Part shown: piece after piece, positions 56,723 through 64,000 of the stretch
Position numbering within the stretch: position 1 is the first letter of the stretch
Layout: every line of letters starts with the position of its first letter
Assembly (NCBI RefSeq): GCF_017312725.1
Contig: NZ_BOPO01000146.1
Span: forward strand, 1 to 64,000
From: Actinocatenispora comari
GTDB lineage: Bacteria > Actinomycetota > Actinomycetes > Mycobacteriales > Micromonosporaceae
Length of the DNA: 64,000 nt
Direction: 5' to 3'
Made by a program: the position numbers and the translations under genes
Notes under the pieces: generated by a model
The model's input: the letters and a program-made list of their open reading frames with translations, nothing else
The model's database searches: none
Told to the model about the DNA's origin: nothing

Positions 56723-57116
56723 TGTCGCCGCGGCGGCGCTTGGCGTTCAACCGGCGGGTCACCGAACCGCGGGACGGCTTGGTCGCCCGGCGGGTCGGTG
56801 GCGGCGGTGCGACGGCCCGGCGGACCAGCTCGGCGAGGCGCTGGGCGGCGGCGCGGCGGTTGTCCAGCTGCGCCCGGTGCTCGGACGCGGCCACCGTCAG
56901 CACCCCGTCGACCAGCCGGGAGCCCAGCCGCTCGACCGCCCGGTCACGCAGCGTCGGCGACAGCACCGGCGAGTTGACCAGATCCCAGGACAGCTCGACC
57001 CGGGAGTCGGCGGTGTTCACACCCTGCCCGCCGGGGCCGCCCGAGCGGGAGAAGCGCCACCGTAGCTCGGCCCCCGGAATGGAGATCGAACGGGTCACGG
57101 TGAGCGGCTCGGGCAT
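56691..57116 (-). CDS. arfB: Ribosome rescue hydrolase ArfB (GGQ)
   Basis: This 141-residue protein has the release-factor catalytic loop SGGPGGQGVN (GGQ 29-31) and a basic C-terminal tail (about 100-141: RRLNAKRRRGDIKKLRR) that enters the mRNA channel of stalled ribosomes. This is the ArfB (YaeJ) layout and length. It frees peptides from non-stop ribosomes. Its 3' end overlaps cydC by 32 bases in the convergent direction. Confidence 0.93.
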   Translation of the reverse strand: MPEPLTVTRSISIPGAELRWRFSRSGGPGGQGVNTADSRVELSWDLVNSPVLSPTLRDRAVERLGSRLVDGVLTVAASEHRAQLDNRRAAAQRLAELVRRAVAPPPPTRRATKPSRGSVTRRLNAKRRRGDIKKLRRDTSD

Positions 57117-57168
57117 GATCCCAGCCTATGCCGTACCCATCGACCGACGTCACCGCATTACCGCGCGG

Positions 57169-57750
57169 TCAGCGGCCGTTGCGGTAGACGACCCGGAAGC
57201 CGAGATGGTCGGCGAACGGGGCGAACCGGGCCGAGCGCATCGTCGACTCCGCCGAGTCGACCCGTTTGCCGTTGACCAGCCGGTCGAGCAGCACCGTCTC
57301 GAACGCGGCGGCCTCGACCCAGTCGACCGTCTTGGTGTATCCGCAGATCAGCGCCGCGCCGGTGCGGTCGAGGAAGTCGCGCAGCATTCGGTCGGGCGCC
57401 TTGAGCACCGCACAGCTGCCGAAGAACAGCCGCCGGCCGGGGCACTTGCCGGCCAGGATCTCGCCCACCTCGTCCAGCTCGATGGTGTTGTCGTGGTGGT
57501 TGAACTCGGTCAGCAGCAGCCGCTGCGGCTCACCGTGCACGGCGAAGAACCCGACGTTGAAGTCGTCGTACTGCTTGAGGGTCCAGCGGTCGAGGTAGTA
57601 CTCCAGCTCCTGGGCGGTGGCGACGTCCTTGTGGATGTACTTGATGCTCTGGATGCGTTCCAGCAGCTCCAGCGTCGGCAGCACGGAGCCGCGACTGGTC
57701 ATGTCGCGCGCCCACTGACCTTCCACGCAGAACACGCCACCCCGTGACAT
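57169..57750 (-). CDS. DUF6642-like protein with CHAT/caspase-like features
   Basis: This 193-residue protein starts MSRGGVFCVEGQWARD and contains FFAVHGEP, LFFGSCAVL and AALICGYTKTVDWVEAAAF. An H-G motif followed about 40 residues later by a G-S-C motif after hydrophobic strands recalls CHAT and other clan CD peptidases. I recall this family as DUF6642; no activity is shown. ATG 57750 has AAGGGAG upstream. It is divergent from the MerR-clamp fusion gene. Confidence 0.72.
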   Translation of the reverse strand: MSRGGVFCVEGQWARDMTSRGSVLPTLELLERIQSIKYIHKDVATAQELEYYLDRWTLKQYDDFNVGFFAVHGEPQRLLLTEFNHHDNTIELDEVGEILAGKCPGRRLFFGSCAVLKAPDRMLRDFLDRTGAALICGYTKTVDWVEAAAFETVLLDRLVNGKRVDSAESTMRSARFAPFADHLGFRVVYRNGR

Positions 57751-57937
57751 TCCGCAGCGCTCCCTTCGCCGTACGGCGCCGTGCGGAGTCTAAGCAGCAC
57801 CCCCGACAGGAGTACATCGCCCGAAAGAGCCCGTGCGGATTTCCACACTCCCCTACACTCTCCGCTCCTCAACGGCCACAGTTCGTGATGGCAGGGCCGG
57901 TCGAACCACGCTGGGTCTACGGTCGTGACCTGCGATG

Positions 57938-57959
57938 TTGACTCTCCAGTTGGTTGAGG
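57938..57959. promoter_or_regulatory. MerR-operator-like TTGACTCTCCAGTTGG element
   Basis: TTGACTCTCCAGTTGGTTGA recalls MerR-family promoters (TTGACTCTCCAGT followed by its inverted half), 17 bases before the GTG of the MerR fusion gene, but the second half is poor and no -10 fits downstream. A palindrome GGTCGTGACC lies at 57921-57930. It may be an autoregulatory site. Confidence 0.25.
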
Positions 57960-57975
57960 GGGGAGGGTTCGGGGC

Positions 57976-59028
57976 GTGTTCGACGGGGGGATGCTGAGCA
58001 TCGGGGAGCTGGCCCGCGCGAGCGGGCTGCCGGTCAGCGCGCTGCGCTTCTACGACGGGGCGCGGCTGCTGGTGCCCGCGCAGGTCGATCCGCGCAGCGG
58101 CTACCGGCGGTACGGCCCGGACCAGGTCGGTACGGCCCGGCTGCTGGCGCGGCTGCGCCGGGTGGGCATGCCGCTGGCCGACATGCGCCTGCTGCTGGCC
58201 GCCCGCCACGACCGGCGGCTCGTCGGTGCGCTCGTCGCCGAACACCTGGCCCGGCTGGAGGCCGGGCTGGCCGACGCCCGACGAGAACTGGAGCACGTCG
58301 TGTCCGAGACCGATCCCGCGGTGACCGCCTTCCGCGTCACCCCCGCCGACCTGCGCCGCGCCCTCGCCGCGGTCAGCTTCGCCCTGCCGTCCGGCACCGC
58401 CGCGCACGCCGTACCGTCCGCCGCCGAGGACTCCGGCGTGCTGGACGCGGTGCTGTTCGACGTCGACGCCGACCGGCTGACGCTGGTCGCGACCGACCGG
58501 TACCGGCTGGCGGTCAGCTCGGTCCCGGTCACCGACCGGACCGGGCCGAACGGCCGGTTGTCGGTGCCGCGGGCCGAGCTGCCCCGGATCGCCGCACTCG
58601 CCGGCGACCGCCTCGACGGGCGCCTCGACGGCGACGTGATGCGGCTCGGTGAGCTGCGCGTCGTGGCCCAGCCGGGGGAGTACCCCGACTACCAGCAGGT
58701 GACCGCATCGATTGGCGGACAACGGATCCCGACCGACGGCGAGCGGCTGCGCGAGCTGCTGTCGGCCGGCCCGCTGCGGACGGTACCGGAGTGCGCCGGC
58801 CCGGTCGCCGCGCTCGGCGTGGACGCCGCCGGCACGCTCGCGGTGCTCGACGCCGACGACACCGGGCTGCTCGCCGCGGTCAACCGCGACTTCCTGCTCG
58901 ACGCGGTGGCCGCGGCACCCGCCGGGCAGCTCGTCCTCGACTTCACCGGCCCGAACCACCCGCTGGCCGTCCGCGACCCCGACGACCCCACCACGTACTC
59001 GATCCTGATGCCCGTGCGCCTGCCGTGA
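57976..59028 (+). CDS. MerR-family HTH fused to DNA sliding-clamp (DnaN)-like domains
   Basis: This 350-residue protein begins with a MerR winged helix (about 7-75: MLSIGELARASGLPVSALRF, SGYRRYGPDQVGTARLLARL) and a coiled-coil helix (80-112). The rest resembles domains 2 and 3 of the DNA polymerase III beta clamp: DRLTLVATDRYRLAVSSVPV (167-185), GEYPDYQQV (234-242), VNRDFLLDAVAAAP and the final TYSILMPVRLP. The first clamp domain is missing. It is translationally coupled to the next gene (GTGA), an MFS transporter. Similar fusions occur in some actinomycetes (recall), function unclear. GTG 57976 has GGGGGGAGGG upstream. Confidence 0.87.
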   Translation: MFDGGMLSIGELARASGLPVSALRFYDGARLLVPAQVDPRSGYRRYGPDQVGTARLLARLRRVGMPLADMRLLLAARHDRRLVGALVAEHLARLEAGLADARRELEHVVSETDPAVTAFRVTPADLRRALAAVSFALPSGTAAHAVPSAAEDSGVLDAVLFDVDADRLTLVATDRYRLAVSSVPVTDRTGPNGRLSVPRAELPRIAALAGDRLDGRLDGDVMRLGELRVVAQPGEYPDYQQVTASIGGQRIPTDGERLRELLSAGPLRTVPECAGPVAALGVDAAGTLAVLDADDTGLLAAVNRDFLLDAVAAAPAGQLVLDFTGPNHPLAVRDPDDPTTYSILMPVRLP

Positions 59029-60242
59029 CGGCGGTGCGTCCGGTCGGCGCGGTGGCCGGACGGCTCGGGTACGGATGGTGGCTCGGCGGCAGCGCGGTGT
59101 CGCTGCTCGGTTCCTCCGCGCAGGGCTTCGCCCTCGGCTGGGCGGCGACCGGGTACGGCGGCTCGTGGGCTGCGCTGGTGTTGACCGCGACGACGGCACC
59201 GCGGCTGCTGCTGGCGCTGCTCGGCGGCGCGGTGGCGGACCGGTACGGGCCCTGGCGGGTACTGGTCGGGGCCGGTGCGGCGATGCTCGCGGTGACGGCG
59301 GGTTTCGCCGCCGCCGTCGCCGCCGTGGGGATCGCGCTGCCGTTGCTCGTCGCGGTGGCGATGCTGGTGGGCGTCGGCAGCGCCTTCCAGTACCCGGCCG
59401 CCGGTACCGTCGTCCGGCACCTCGCCGCCGGCCCGGGAATGGGCCGCGCGATGGCGGCCAACCAGGTCGCGGGTCGCGCCGCGGCGTTCGTCGGTCCCGC
59501 GCTCGGCGGGCTGCTGGTCGCCGGCCTCGGCCTGGTCGGCACCTCGGCCGTCGACGCGGCCAGCTACCTGGTGCTGCTCGGCGTCCTGGCGTTGCTGCGC
59601 GGCCGGCTCGACCTGCCGGGATCGCCGGACGGCGGCGGCCTGGTGACCCGCATCCGGGCCGGGATCGGGGTGGTGGCGGCGGATCCGCTGCTGCGCGGGC
59701 TGGGCGCGCTGGTCGCGGTCGCGGCCGGGTTCCTGCTGCCCGTCGCCTCGTTGCTCGTACCGCTGCTGGTACGCCAGCAGGACTGGCCGGCCGCCGCGGC
59801 GGGGTGGGCGGTGGGTGCGGAGGCGCTCGGCGTCGGCCTGGTGATCGTCGCGGTACTGGTGCGTGGCACCGCCCGCCGCTCCGGCGTCGTGCTCGCCGGC
59901 GGTCTGCTGGTCGCCGGCGCCGGAGCCGGCTGGCTGGCGCTCGCCGGTTCGGGCCCGGTCGCGGCCGCGGCGACGTTCGTGCTCGGGCTGGGTACCGGTG
60001 CGTTCACCACGCACGTCGGGCCGCTGCTGCTGCGGGCCTCGCCCACCGGGTACCTCTCCCGGATCCAGGCGGTACTGCTGGTGGTCCAGACGGCGCCGCT
60101 GTTGTTGACGCTCAACGTCTTCGGCTGGTGGGCCGACCGGGCCGGCGCCGACGCGGTGGTCGCCGGCTGCGCGGTGGTGGTGTGCCTGGCCGGGCTCGGC
60201 GGGTTGGCGAGTCGACGTCTGCGCAGCGTGGCGAGCCCATGA
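59025..60242 (+). CDS. MFS transporter coupled to the MerR-clamp regulator
   Basis: This 405-residue protein has about twelve helices and the MFS motif A-like loop GGAVADRYGPWRVLVGAG after helix 2. It resembles drug-efflux members of the DHA3/ENT-like group, with no substrate evidence. The GTG overlaps the stop of the regulator gene (GTGA), so regulator and transporter are co-translated. The likely role is efflux of a compound sensed by the regulator. Confidence 0.87.
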   Translation: MTAVRPVGAVAGRLGYGWWLGGSAVSLLGSSAQGFALGWAATGYGGSWAALVLTATTAPRLLLALLGGAVADRYGPWRVLVGAGAAMLAVTAGFAAAVAAVGIALPLLVAVAMLVGVGSAFQYPAAGTVVRHLAAGPGMGRAMAANQVAGRAAAFVGPALGGLLVAGLGLVGTSAVDAASYLVLLGVLALLRGRLDLPGSPDGGGLVTRIRAGIGVVAADPLLRGLGALVAVAAGFLLPVASLLVPLLVRQQDWPAAAAGWAVGAEALGVGLVIVAVLVRGTARRSGVVLAGGLLVAGAGAGWLALAGSGPVAAAATFVLGLGTGAFTTHVGPLLLRASPTGYLSRIQAVLLVVQTAPLLLTLNVFGWWADRAGADAVVAGCAVVVCLAGLGGLASRRLRSVASP

Positions 60243-60268
60243 CGGAAAGGGTTGCGGCGCGCAGGGCG

Positions 60269-60901
60269 CTACTGCTGATCCGTCCCGCCGGCCGGTCGGT
60301 CCACTGTGGACCGGTCGGGCGGCAGCAGGTAGCGGCGCAGGATCAGCTTCAGCTCGGCCACGATCTCCGGGTCGCCGTCCGGGTCGTCCCGGAACGCCTC
60401 GCTGAGCAGCTTGTCGCCGACGCTGACGGCGACCAGCGCCTGCCGCGGCGACACGTCGACGGCGTACCGGTCGGCGAGGGCGGCGCGCAGCCGGGTGGCG
60501 AGCGCGGTGTCGTGCGCGTCGCCGACGGAACGGTCCAGGTTCCCCGCCGGGCCGCTGAAGAACCAGATCTGGTGGAAGCCCGGCTCGGACCGGTAGAACC
60601 GCGCGAAGGCGTCCACGACCCGGTCGACGAGTTCGCCGGGGGCGGCCGGCGGGTCGACCAGCGCGCCGTCCAGGACCGCGAGCATCCGCTCCAGCCAGTG
60701 CAGGACCAGCGCGCGGGTGATCTCGTCCTTGTCGGCGAAGTAGCGGTAGAGCGAGCCGACCGAGACGCCGGCGCGTTCGGCGATCAGCTTGGTGCCGATC
60801 TCCGGGTACGGGAGTTCCGCCAGCAGCGCCGCGGTGGTGTCGAGGATCTGATCCCGTTTTGCCCTGCTTCGCTGCTGTCGCGGCGTGCCGCGGCTTGACA
60901 C
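60269..60901 (-). CDS. TetR-family regulator
   Basis: This 210-residue repressor has the TetR HTH near the N-terminus: RAKRDQILDTTAALLAEL, IGTKLIAERAGVSVGSLYRYF and ADKDEITRALVLHW. The ligand domain follows. GTG 60901 is chosen because it leaves a 61-base intergenic region containing a good operator; ATG 60946 in frame would put that operator inside the gene and has no ribosome binding site. It is divergent from an MFS transporter, the usual target. Confidence 0.85.
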   Translation of the reverse strand: MSSRGTPRQQRSRAKRDQILDTTAALLAELPYPEIGTKLIAERAGVSVGSLYRYFADKDEITRALVLHWLERMLAVLDGALVDPPAAPGELVDRVVDAFARFYRSEPGFHQIWFFSGPAGNLDRSVGDAHDTALATRLRAALADRYAVDVSPRQALVAVSVGDKLLSEAFRDDPDGDPEIVAELKLILRRYLLPPDRSTVDRPAGGTDQQ

Positions 60902-60913
60902 CGCGGCAAAACC

Positions 60914-60932
60914 TGAACCAGACTCCGGTTCA
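60914..60932. promoter_or_regulatory. TetR operator candidate TGAACC-N7-GGTTCA
   Basis: Perfect 6-base arms (60914-60919 and 60927-60932) lie between the TetR gene and the divergent MFS gene. A second perfect palindrome, GTGCATGCAC, is at 60941-60950. The 19-base dyad has the usual size of a TetR site. Confidence 0.5.
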
Positions 60933-60962
60933 TGTCCGTCGTGCATGCACTCAGGGTAGGCC

Positions 60963-62258
60963 ATGCGCGGTGACCGAACCGGCCACCGCGCCGGTCCCGC
61001 CGCCGGCGCCGAGGTCGGGGGACTGCGGCGGTGGCGGCCGCGGCCGTTCGGGTTGCTGTGGGGTGCCGGTACGATCTCGGCGCTCGGCGACGGCGTGCAC
61101 TGGATCGCGCTGCCGCTGCTCGCCGCGTCGGTCACCCTCGACCCGCGGCTCGTCTCCCTGGTCTCGGTCGCCGAGCAGCTCCCCTGGGTACTGTTCGGGC
61201 TGCTCGCCGGCGCGCTCGCGGACCGGGTCGACCGCCGCCGGGTGCTCTGGCGGCTCGACCTGGTCCGCGCCGGCGTGGTCGCTGTGCTCGCGGCGACCGT
61301 GCTCACCGACACCGTCACGCTGCCGGTCGTCCTGCTCGTCGCGTTCACCCTGACCAGCTTCGGTACCGTCTACGATTCCGCCTCCGCGGCACTCGTGCCG
61401 ACCCTGGTACCGGTCGCCGACCGGCCGGCCGCGAACGGCCGGCTGCAGGCCGGCACCCTGGTCGCCGACACGCTGCTCGGCGCGCCGGTCGGTGCCACCC
61501 TGTTCACCCTGTTCGCCGCCGCCCCGTTCCTCGTCGACACCGCGAGCTTCGCGATCGCGGCCGGCCTCGTCGCGGCGATCCCGGTGGCCGCCGCACCGCC
61601 GCCCGCCCGTACCGCCTCGTCGGGGCGCGCGGACGGTGCCGGGTCGTCGGTGCGAGCGGACGTCGTCGCCGGGCTGCGGTTCCTGCTCGGGCACCGGCTG
61701 CTGCGCCGGCTCTGCTGGTACGGCGCGCTGATCAACCTCGTCACCACCGTCGCGGTGGCGTTGCTGGTGCTCTACACCCGCGACGTGCTGCACCTCGGCA
61801 GCCTCGGATACGGGCTGCTCGTGGCGGCGTTCGCGGTCGGCGGGGTGCTCGGCTCGCTGCTCGCCGGGCGGCTCGCGACGGTGCTCGGCAGCCGGCCGGC
61901 GTTGCTTTCCGCGCTGGTACTGGGCGCCGGCGGCGCCACCGGCATGGCACTCGCCGGTCACCCGGCACCGGCCGGGATCGCGGTCGGAGTCTTCGGTGCG
62001 GCGAACGGGCTGTGGGGCGTGGTCGCCGTGTCGCTGCGGCAGTCGCTGGTGCCCGACGCGCTGTTCGGCCGGGTCACCAGCGCCTTCCGACTGGTCACCC
62101 TCGGCGTCGGCCCGCTCGGCGCGCTGGCCGCCGGCTTCGTCGCCCACCGCTACGGCCTGCGCGCCCCGATGGTCTGCGCGGCAACGATCCTGCTCGCCGG
62201 TACGGTCGCCGCACCGATGCTGCTCCGCCGCGCCGACCTGCCGTCCCGTACCGCCTGA
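60963..62258 (+). CDS. MFS transporter (Bcr/EntS-like) divergent from TetR
   Basis: This 431-residue protein has about twelve helices and the MFS loop GALADRVDRRRVLWRLDLVR after helix 2. It belongs to the DHA3/enterobactin-exporter-like group by overall pattern. ATG 60963 leaves 61 bases to the TetR start and lacks a strong ribosome binding site. Expression is probably de-repressed when the TetR ligand is present, so efflux of that ligand is likely. Confidence 0.86.
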   Translation: MRGDRTGHRAGPAAGAEVGGLRRWRPRPFGLLWGAGTISALGDGVHWIALPLLAASVTLDPRLVSLVSVAEQLPWVLFGLLAGALADRVDRRRVLWRLDLVRAGVVAVLAATVLTDTVTLPVVLLVAFTLTSFGTVYDSASAALVPTLVPVADRPAANGRLQAGTLVADTLLGAPVGATLFTLFAAAPFLVDTASFAIAAGLVAAIPVAAAPPPARTASSGRADGAGSSVRADVVAGLRFLLGHRLLRRLCWYGALINLVTTVAVALLVLYTRDVLHLGSLGYGLLVAAFAVGGVLGSLLAGRLATVLGSRPALLSALVLGAGGATGMALAGHPAPAGIAVGVFGAANGLWGVVAVSLRQSLVPDALFGRVTSAFRLVTLGVGPLGALAAGFVAHRYGLRAPMVCAATILLAGTVAAPMLLRRADLPSRTA

Positions 62259-62369
62259 GCCGCGGTGGGCCACCGGTACCGGCGGCGGACCGGCCGTGGC
62301 CGCCGGCCTTCCGCCGTCCACCGGGCGGGTCGCGGCCGTCGGCACTCGGGTGGGTTCGGGGCGGCCGGG

Positions 62370-63227
62370 TCAGCGTGCGGTACGAGGCGGCAGCGCGGTG
62401 AGGAACTCGCGGAGGGTGTCGGCCACCAGGTCGGGTGCGGTGGCCGTGGCGAAGTGCAGCTGGCCGGGCCAGACCACCAGGCGCGCGTCGGGCAGCGCCG
62501 CGGCGAGCCCGCGGGTCGTCTCCGGCATCGGCGGCCAGGTGTCGCCGCCGGCCATCACCAGGCTCGGCAGCGCGATCCCGGACCAGCGCGCGAGGTCCGT
62601 GTCGTCGGCGGCGAGCGCGTCGAGGTCGTGCCGCCAGCCGAGCCCGGCGCGGCGCGCCTCGACCGGATCCGGCTCGGCGGCCGAGGCCGCGGCGAACGCG
62701 GCCACGATCTGTTCCGGTACCAGCGTCACCTCGTTGAGCACCGCCAGCGACGCGGCCGTGTCGCCGCGCTCGAACGCCTCCCGGTAGCGGGTTGCGAGGG
62801 GGTCGATGCGCGGCCCGGCGGCGAACAGCGGCGGCTCGAAGACGGCCAGGCTGCGCAGCCCGCCCGGCTCCGCGAGCGCGGTGTGCAGCGCGACGTAGGC
62901 CCCGTACGAGGCGCCGACCAGGTGCACGCCGGGCTCCACGGCGCCGTTGGTCGCGCCGATTTGCCGCACCAGCCGGTGCACGTCGTCGACCTCGTCGGCG
63001 AACCGCTTGCCGGGCGCCGGCTGCCCGCTCGGCCCGTACCCGCGGCGGGCCACCAGCCACACCTGGTACTCGCCGGACAGCCGCTCGGCGATCGGCGCCC
63101 ACGAGTGCAGCCCACCGCCGGAGCCGTGCAGGAACAGCACCGGTTCGCCCGACCCGCCGTACCGACCGACGAGCCGAACGCCGTCGGCCGCGGCCAGCTC
63201 GAACTCCTGCCAGGCGGTGCTCGTCAT
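62370..63227 (-). CDS. Alpha/beta hydrolase
   Basis: This 285-residue protein has the oxyanion-hole motif LFLHGSGGGLHSW (about 31-43), nucleophile elbow GASYGAYVA (Ser at about 106), an acidic residue near VMAGGDTWPP and a late His in GQLHFATAT. It is a typical esterase/haloalkane-type fold of unknown substrate. ATG 63227 has GAGGACA upstream. It converges on the MFS gene with 111 bases between; no clear terminator is seen there. Confidence 0.85.
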   Translation of the reverse strand: MTSTAWQEFELAAADGVRLVGRYGGSGEPVLFLHGSGGGLHSWAPIAERLSGEYQVWLVARRGYGPSGQPAPGKRFADEVDDVHRLVRQIGATNGAVEPGVHLVGASYGAYVALHTALAEPGGLRSLAVFEPPLFAAGPRIDPLATRYREAFERGDTAASLAVLNEVTLVPEQIVAAFAAASAAEPDPVEARRAGLGWRHDLDALAADDTDLARWSGIALPSLVMAGGDTWPPMPETTRGLAAALPDARLVVWPGQLHFATATAPDLVADTLREFLTALPPRTAR

Positions 63228-63364
63228 CGGATGTCCTCGTCGCTCGCGGGCTGCGTCACGCCGCGGCCGGTCGCCGGGCGCACGGTGCCCATGATCGGGT
63301 GCGGTACCCCGGCTGTCACCCGGGTTTGCCGCGGTACGGCCGGAGCCGTCCGGCGAGCGACGGC

Positions 63365-64000
63365 TCAGTCGGGGGTGTGCCGGAGCCAGAGGGTGGCGAG
63401 TGGCGGGACCTGGATGGTGGCGGAGGCGGGCTGGCCGTGCCACGGTTCGTCGGTCGCGACCACCTCGCCGAGGTTGCCCCAGCCGGACCCGCCGTACGAC
63501 TCCGCGTCGGTGTTGAGCAGCTCGGTCCAGCGCCCGGCCCGCGGCAGGCCGAGCCGGTAGTCGGCGTGCGGCCCGCCGGCGAAGTTCGCCACGCAGGCCA
63601 CCACCGTCCCGTCGGATCCCCAGCGCAGGAAGGAGAACACGTTGCCGGCGGCGTCGTTCGCGTCGATCCAGGCGAACCCGGCCGGCGAGGTGTCCTGGGT
63701 CCACAGCGCCGGCGCGTCCTTGTACCGGGCGTTGAGGTCGGTGACCATCGCCTTGACCCCGGCGTGCGCCGGCCAGTCCAGGGCCGCCCAGTCGACGCCG
63801 TGCTCCTCGCTCCACTCGCCGACCTGGGCGAACTCGCAGCCGGCGAACAGCAGCTGCTTGCCCGGGTGCGCCCACATGAAGCCGAACAGCGCGCGCACCG
63901 AGGCGAAGCGTTTCCAGTCGTCGCCGGGCATCCGGCCGAGCAGCGAACCCTTGCCGTGCACCACCTCGTCGTGGCTGATCGGCAGCACGAAGTTCTCGCT
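63365..64000 (-). CDS. glgB: 1,4-alpha-glucan branching enzyme GlgB, C-terminal part (5' end beyond window)
   Basis: The frame runs from the window edge to a stop at 63365, with the 3' end inside. It holds the GH13 region IV motif [21 protein letters not shown] with the catalytic-site Asp, followed by [12 protein letters not shown] and [15 protein letters not shown], which are typical of GlgB, and the closing beta domain ([14 protein letters not shown]). The N-terminal and most of the catalytic domain are outside the window. It introduces alpha-1,6 branches into glycogen. Confidence 0.94.
   Translation of the reverse strand, partial: SENFVLPISHDEVVHGKGSLLGRMPGDDWKRFASVRALFGFMWAHPGKQLLFAGCEFAQVGEWSEEHGVDWAALDWPAHAGVKAMVTDLNARYKDAPALWTQDTSPAGFAWIDANDAAGNVFSFLRWGSDGTVVACVANFAGGPHADYRLGLPRAGRWTELLNTDAESYGGSGWGNLGEVVATDEPWHGQPASATIQVPPLATLWLRHTPD

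Overview
The window is a 64-kb piece of a very GC-rich actinobacterial chromosome. GTG starts are common, most genes have a strong third-position G/C bias, and genes in operons often overlap by 4 bases (ATGA or GTGA). An IdeR-type iron regulator, two long DivIVA-domain coiled-coil proteins, an NAD-glutamate dehydrogenase of the 180-kDa class, a Tat-exported amidase, a compact cydABDC operon and split B12-dependent mutase metabolism together suggest a mycelial or spore-forming actinomycete, most like Micromonosporales. That placement is inference. I found no rRNA, tRNA, CRISPR array, transposase or integrase, so this is mostly ordinary chromosome with a few accessory-looking spots (24.8-25.0 kb and 41.6-42.2 kb).

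Layout. 0-12 kb: tex (runs off the left edge), a methyltransferase, a Pth2-like hydrolase, a secreted peptidoglycan amidase, a MerR-thioredoxin pair, two lipoproteins, an aldo-keto reductase, ideR with a TTG start, a sulfurtransferase and a TRIC/UPF0126 membrane protein. 12-15.1 kb: two consecutive DivIVA-domain coiled-coil proteins separated by a clear intrinsic terminator. 15.6-18.4 kb: methylmalonyl-CoA epimerase, divergent from a thiolase-meaB pair. 18.7-27 kb: a four-gene ABC exporter with two large FtsX-like permeases and two unequal ATPases. 27.2-30.6 kb: an Asp23 protein, a thiamine-binding-fold protein, a MarR regulator, a nucleotidyltransferase and a K+ channel. 30.8-33.5 kb: an isobutyryl-CoA-type mutase large subunit (IcmA-like) facing a threonine/serine dehydratase. 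33.6-39.1 kb: a LuxR/TrmB-type regulator divergent from a subtilase fused to an Asp-box propeller. 39.2-41.6 kb: an SPFH-GYF protein with a zinc-ribbon membrane protein. 41.6-44.5 kb: two tiny divergent genes, a YbbN-like thioredoxin and an arginase-family protein. 44.7-49.7 kb: NAD-glutamate dehydrogenase. 49.9-56.7 kb: a permease-prefix protein, a PadR repressor and cydABDC. 56.7-60.2 kb: arfB, a CHAT-like DUF protein and a MerR regulator fused to DNA sliding-clamp-like domains, coupled to an MFS transporter. 60.3-64 kb: a TetR-MFS pair, an alpha/beta hydrolase and the C-terminal part of glgB (runs off the right edge).

How the genes work together. The epimerase, MeaB GTPase, thiolase and acyl-CoA mutase belong to short-chain acyl-CoA metabolism. 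Although 14 kb apart, the epimerase/thiolase promoter region and the mutase promoter share a 15-base motif with 13 identities, which suggests one regulator. The cyd operon carries two tandem copies of CTACAYGTAG at its promoter next to a divergent padR gene. The regulator at 33.6 kb has a 9-base inverted repeat immediately upstream of a plausible protease promoter.

The most unusual single gene is the MerR-sliding-clamp fusion at 57976-59028, translationally coupled to an efflux-type MFS gene and divergent from a CHAT-like protein. Functions are read from sequence motifs and general family knowledge; no database search was possible.
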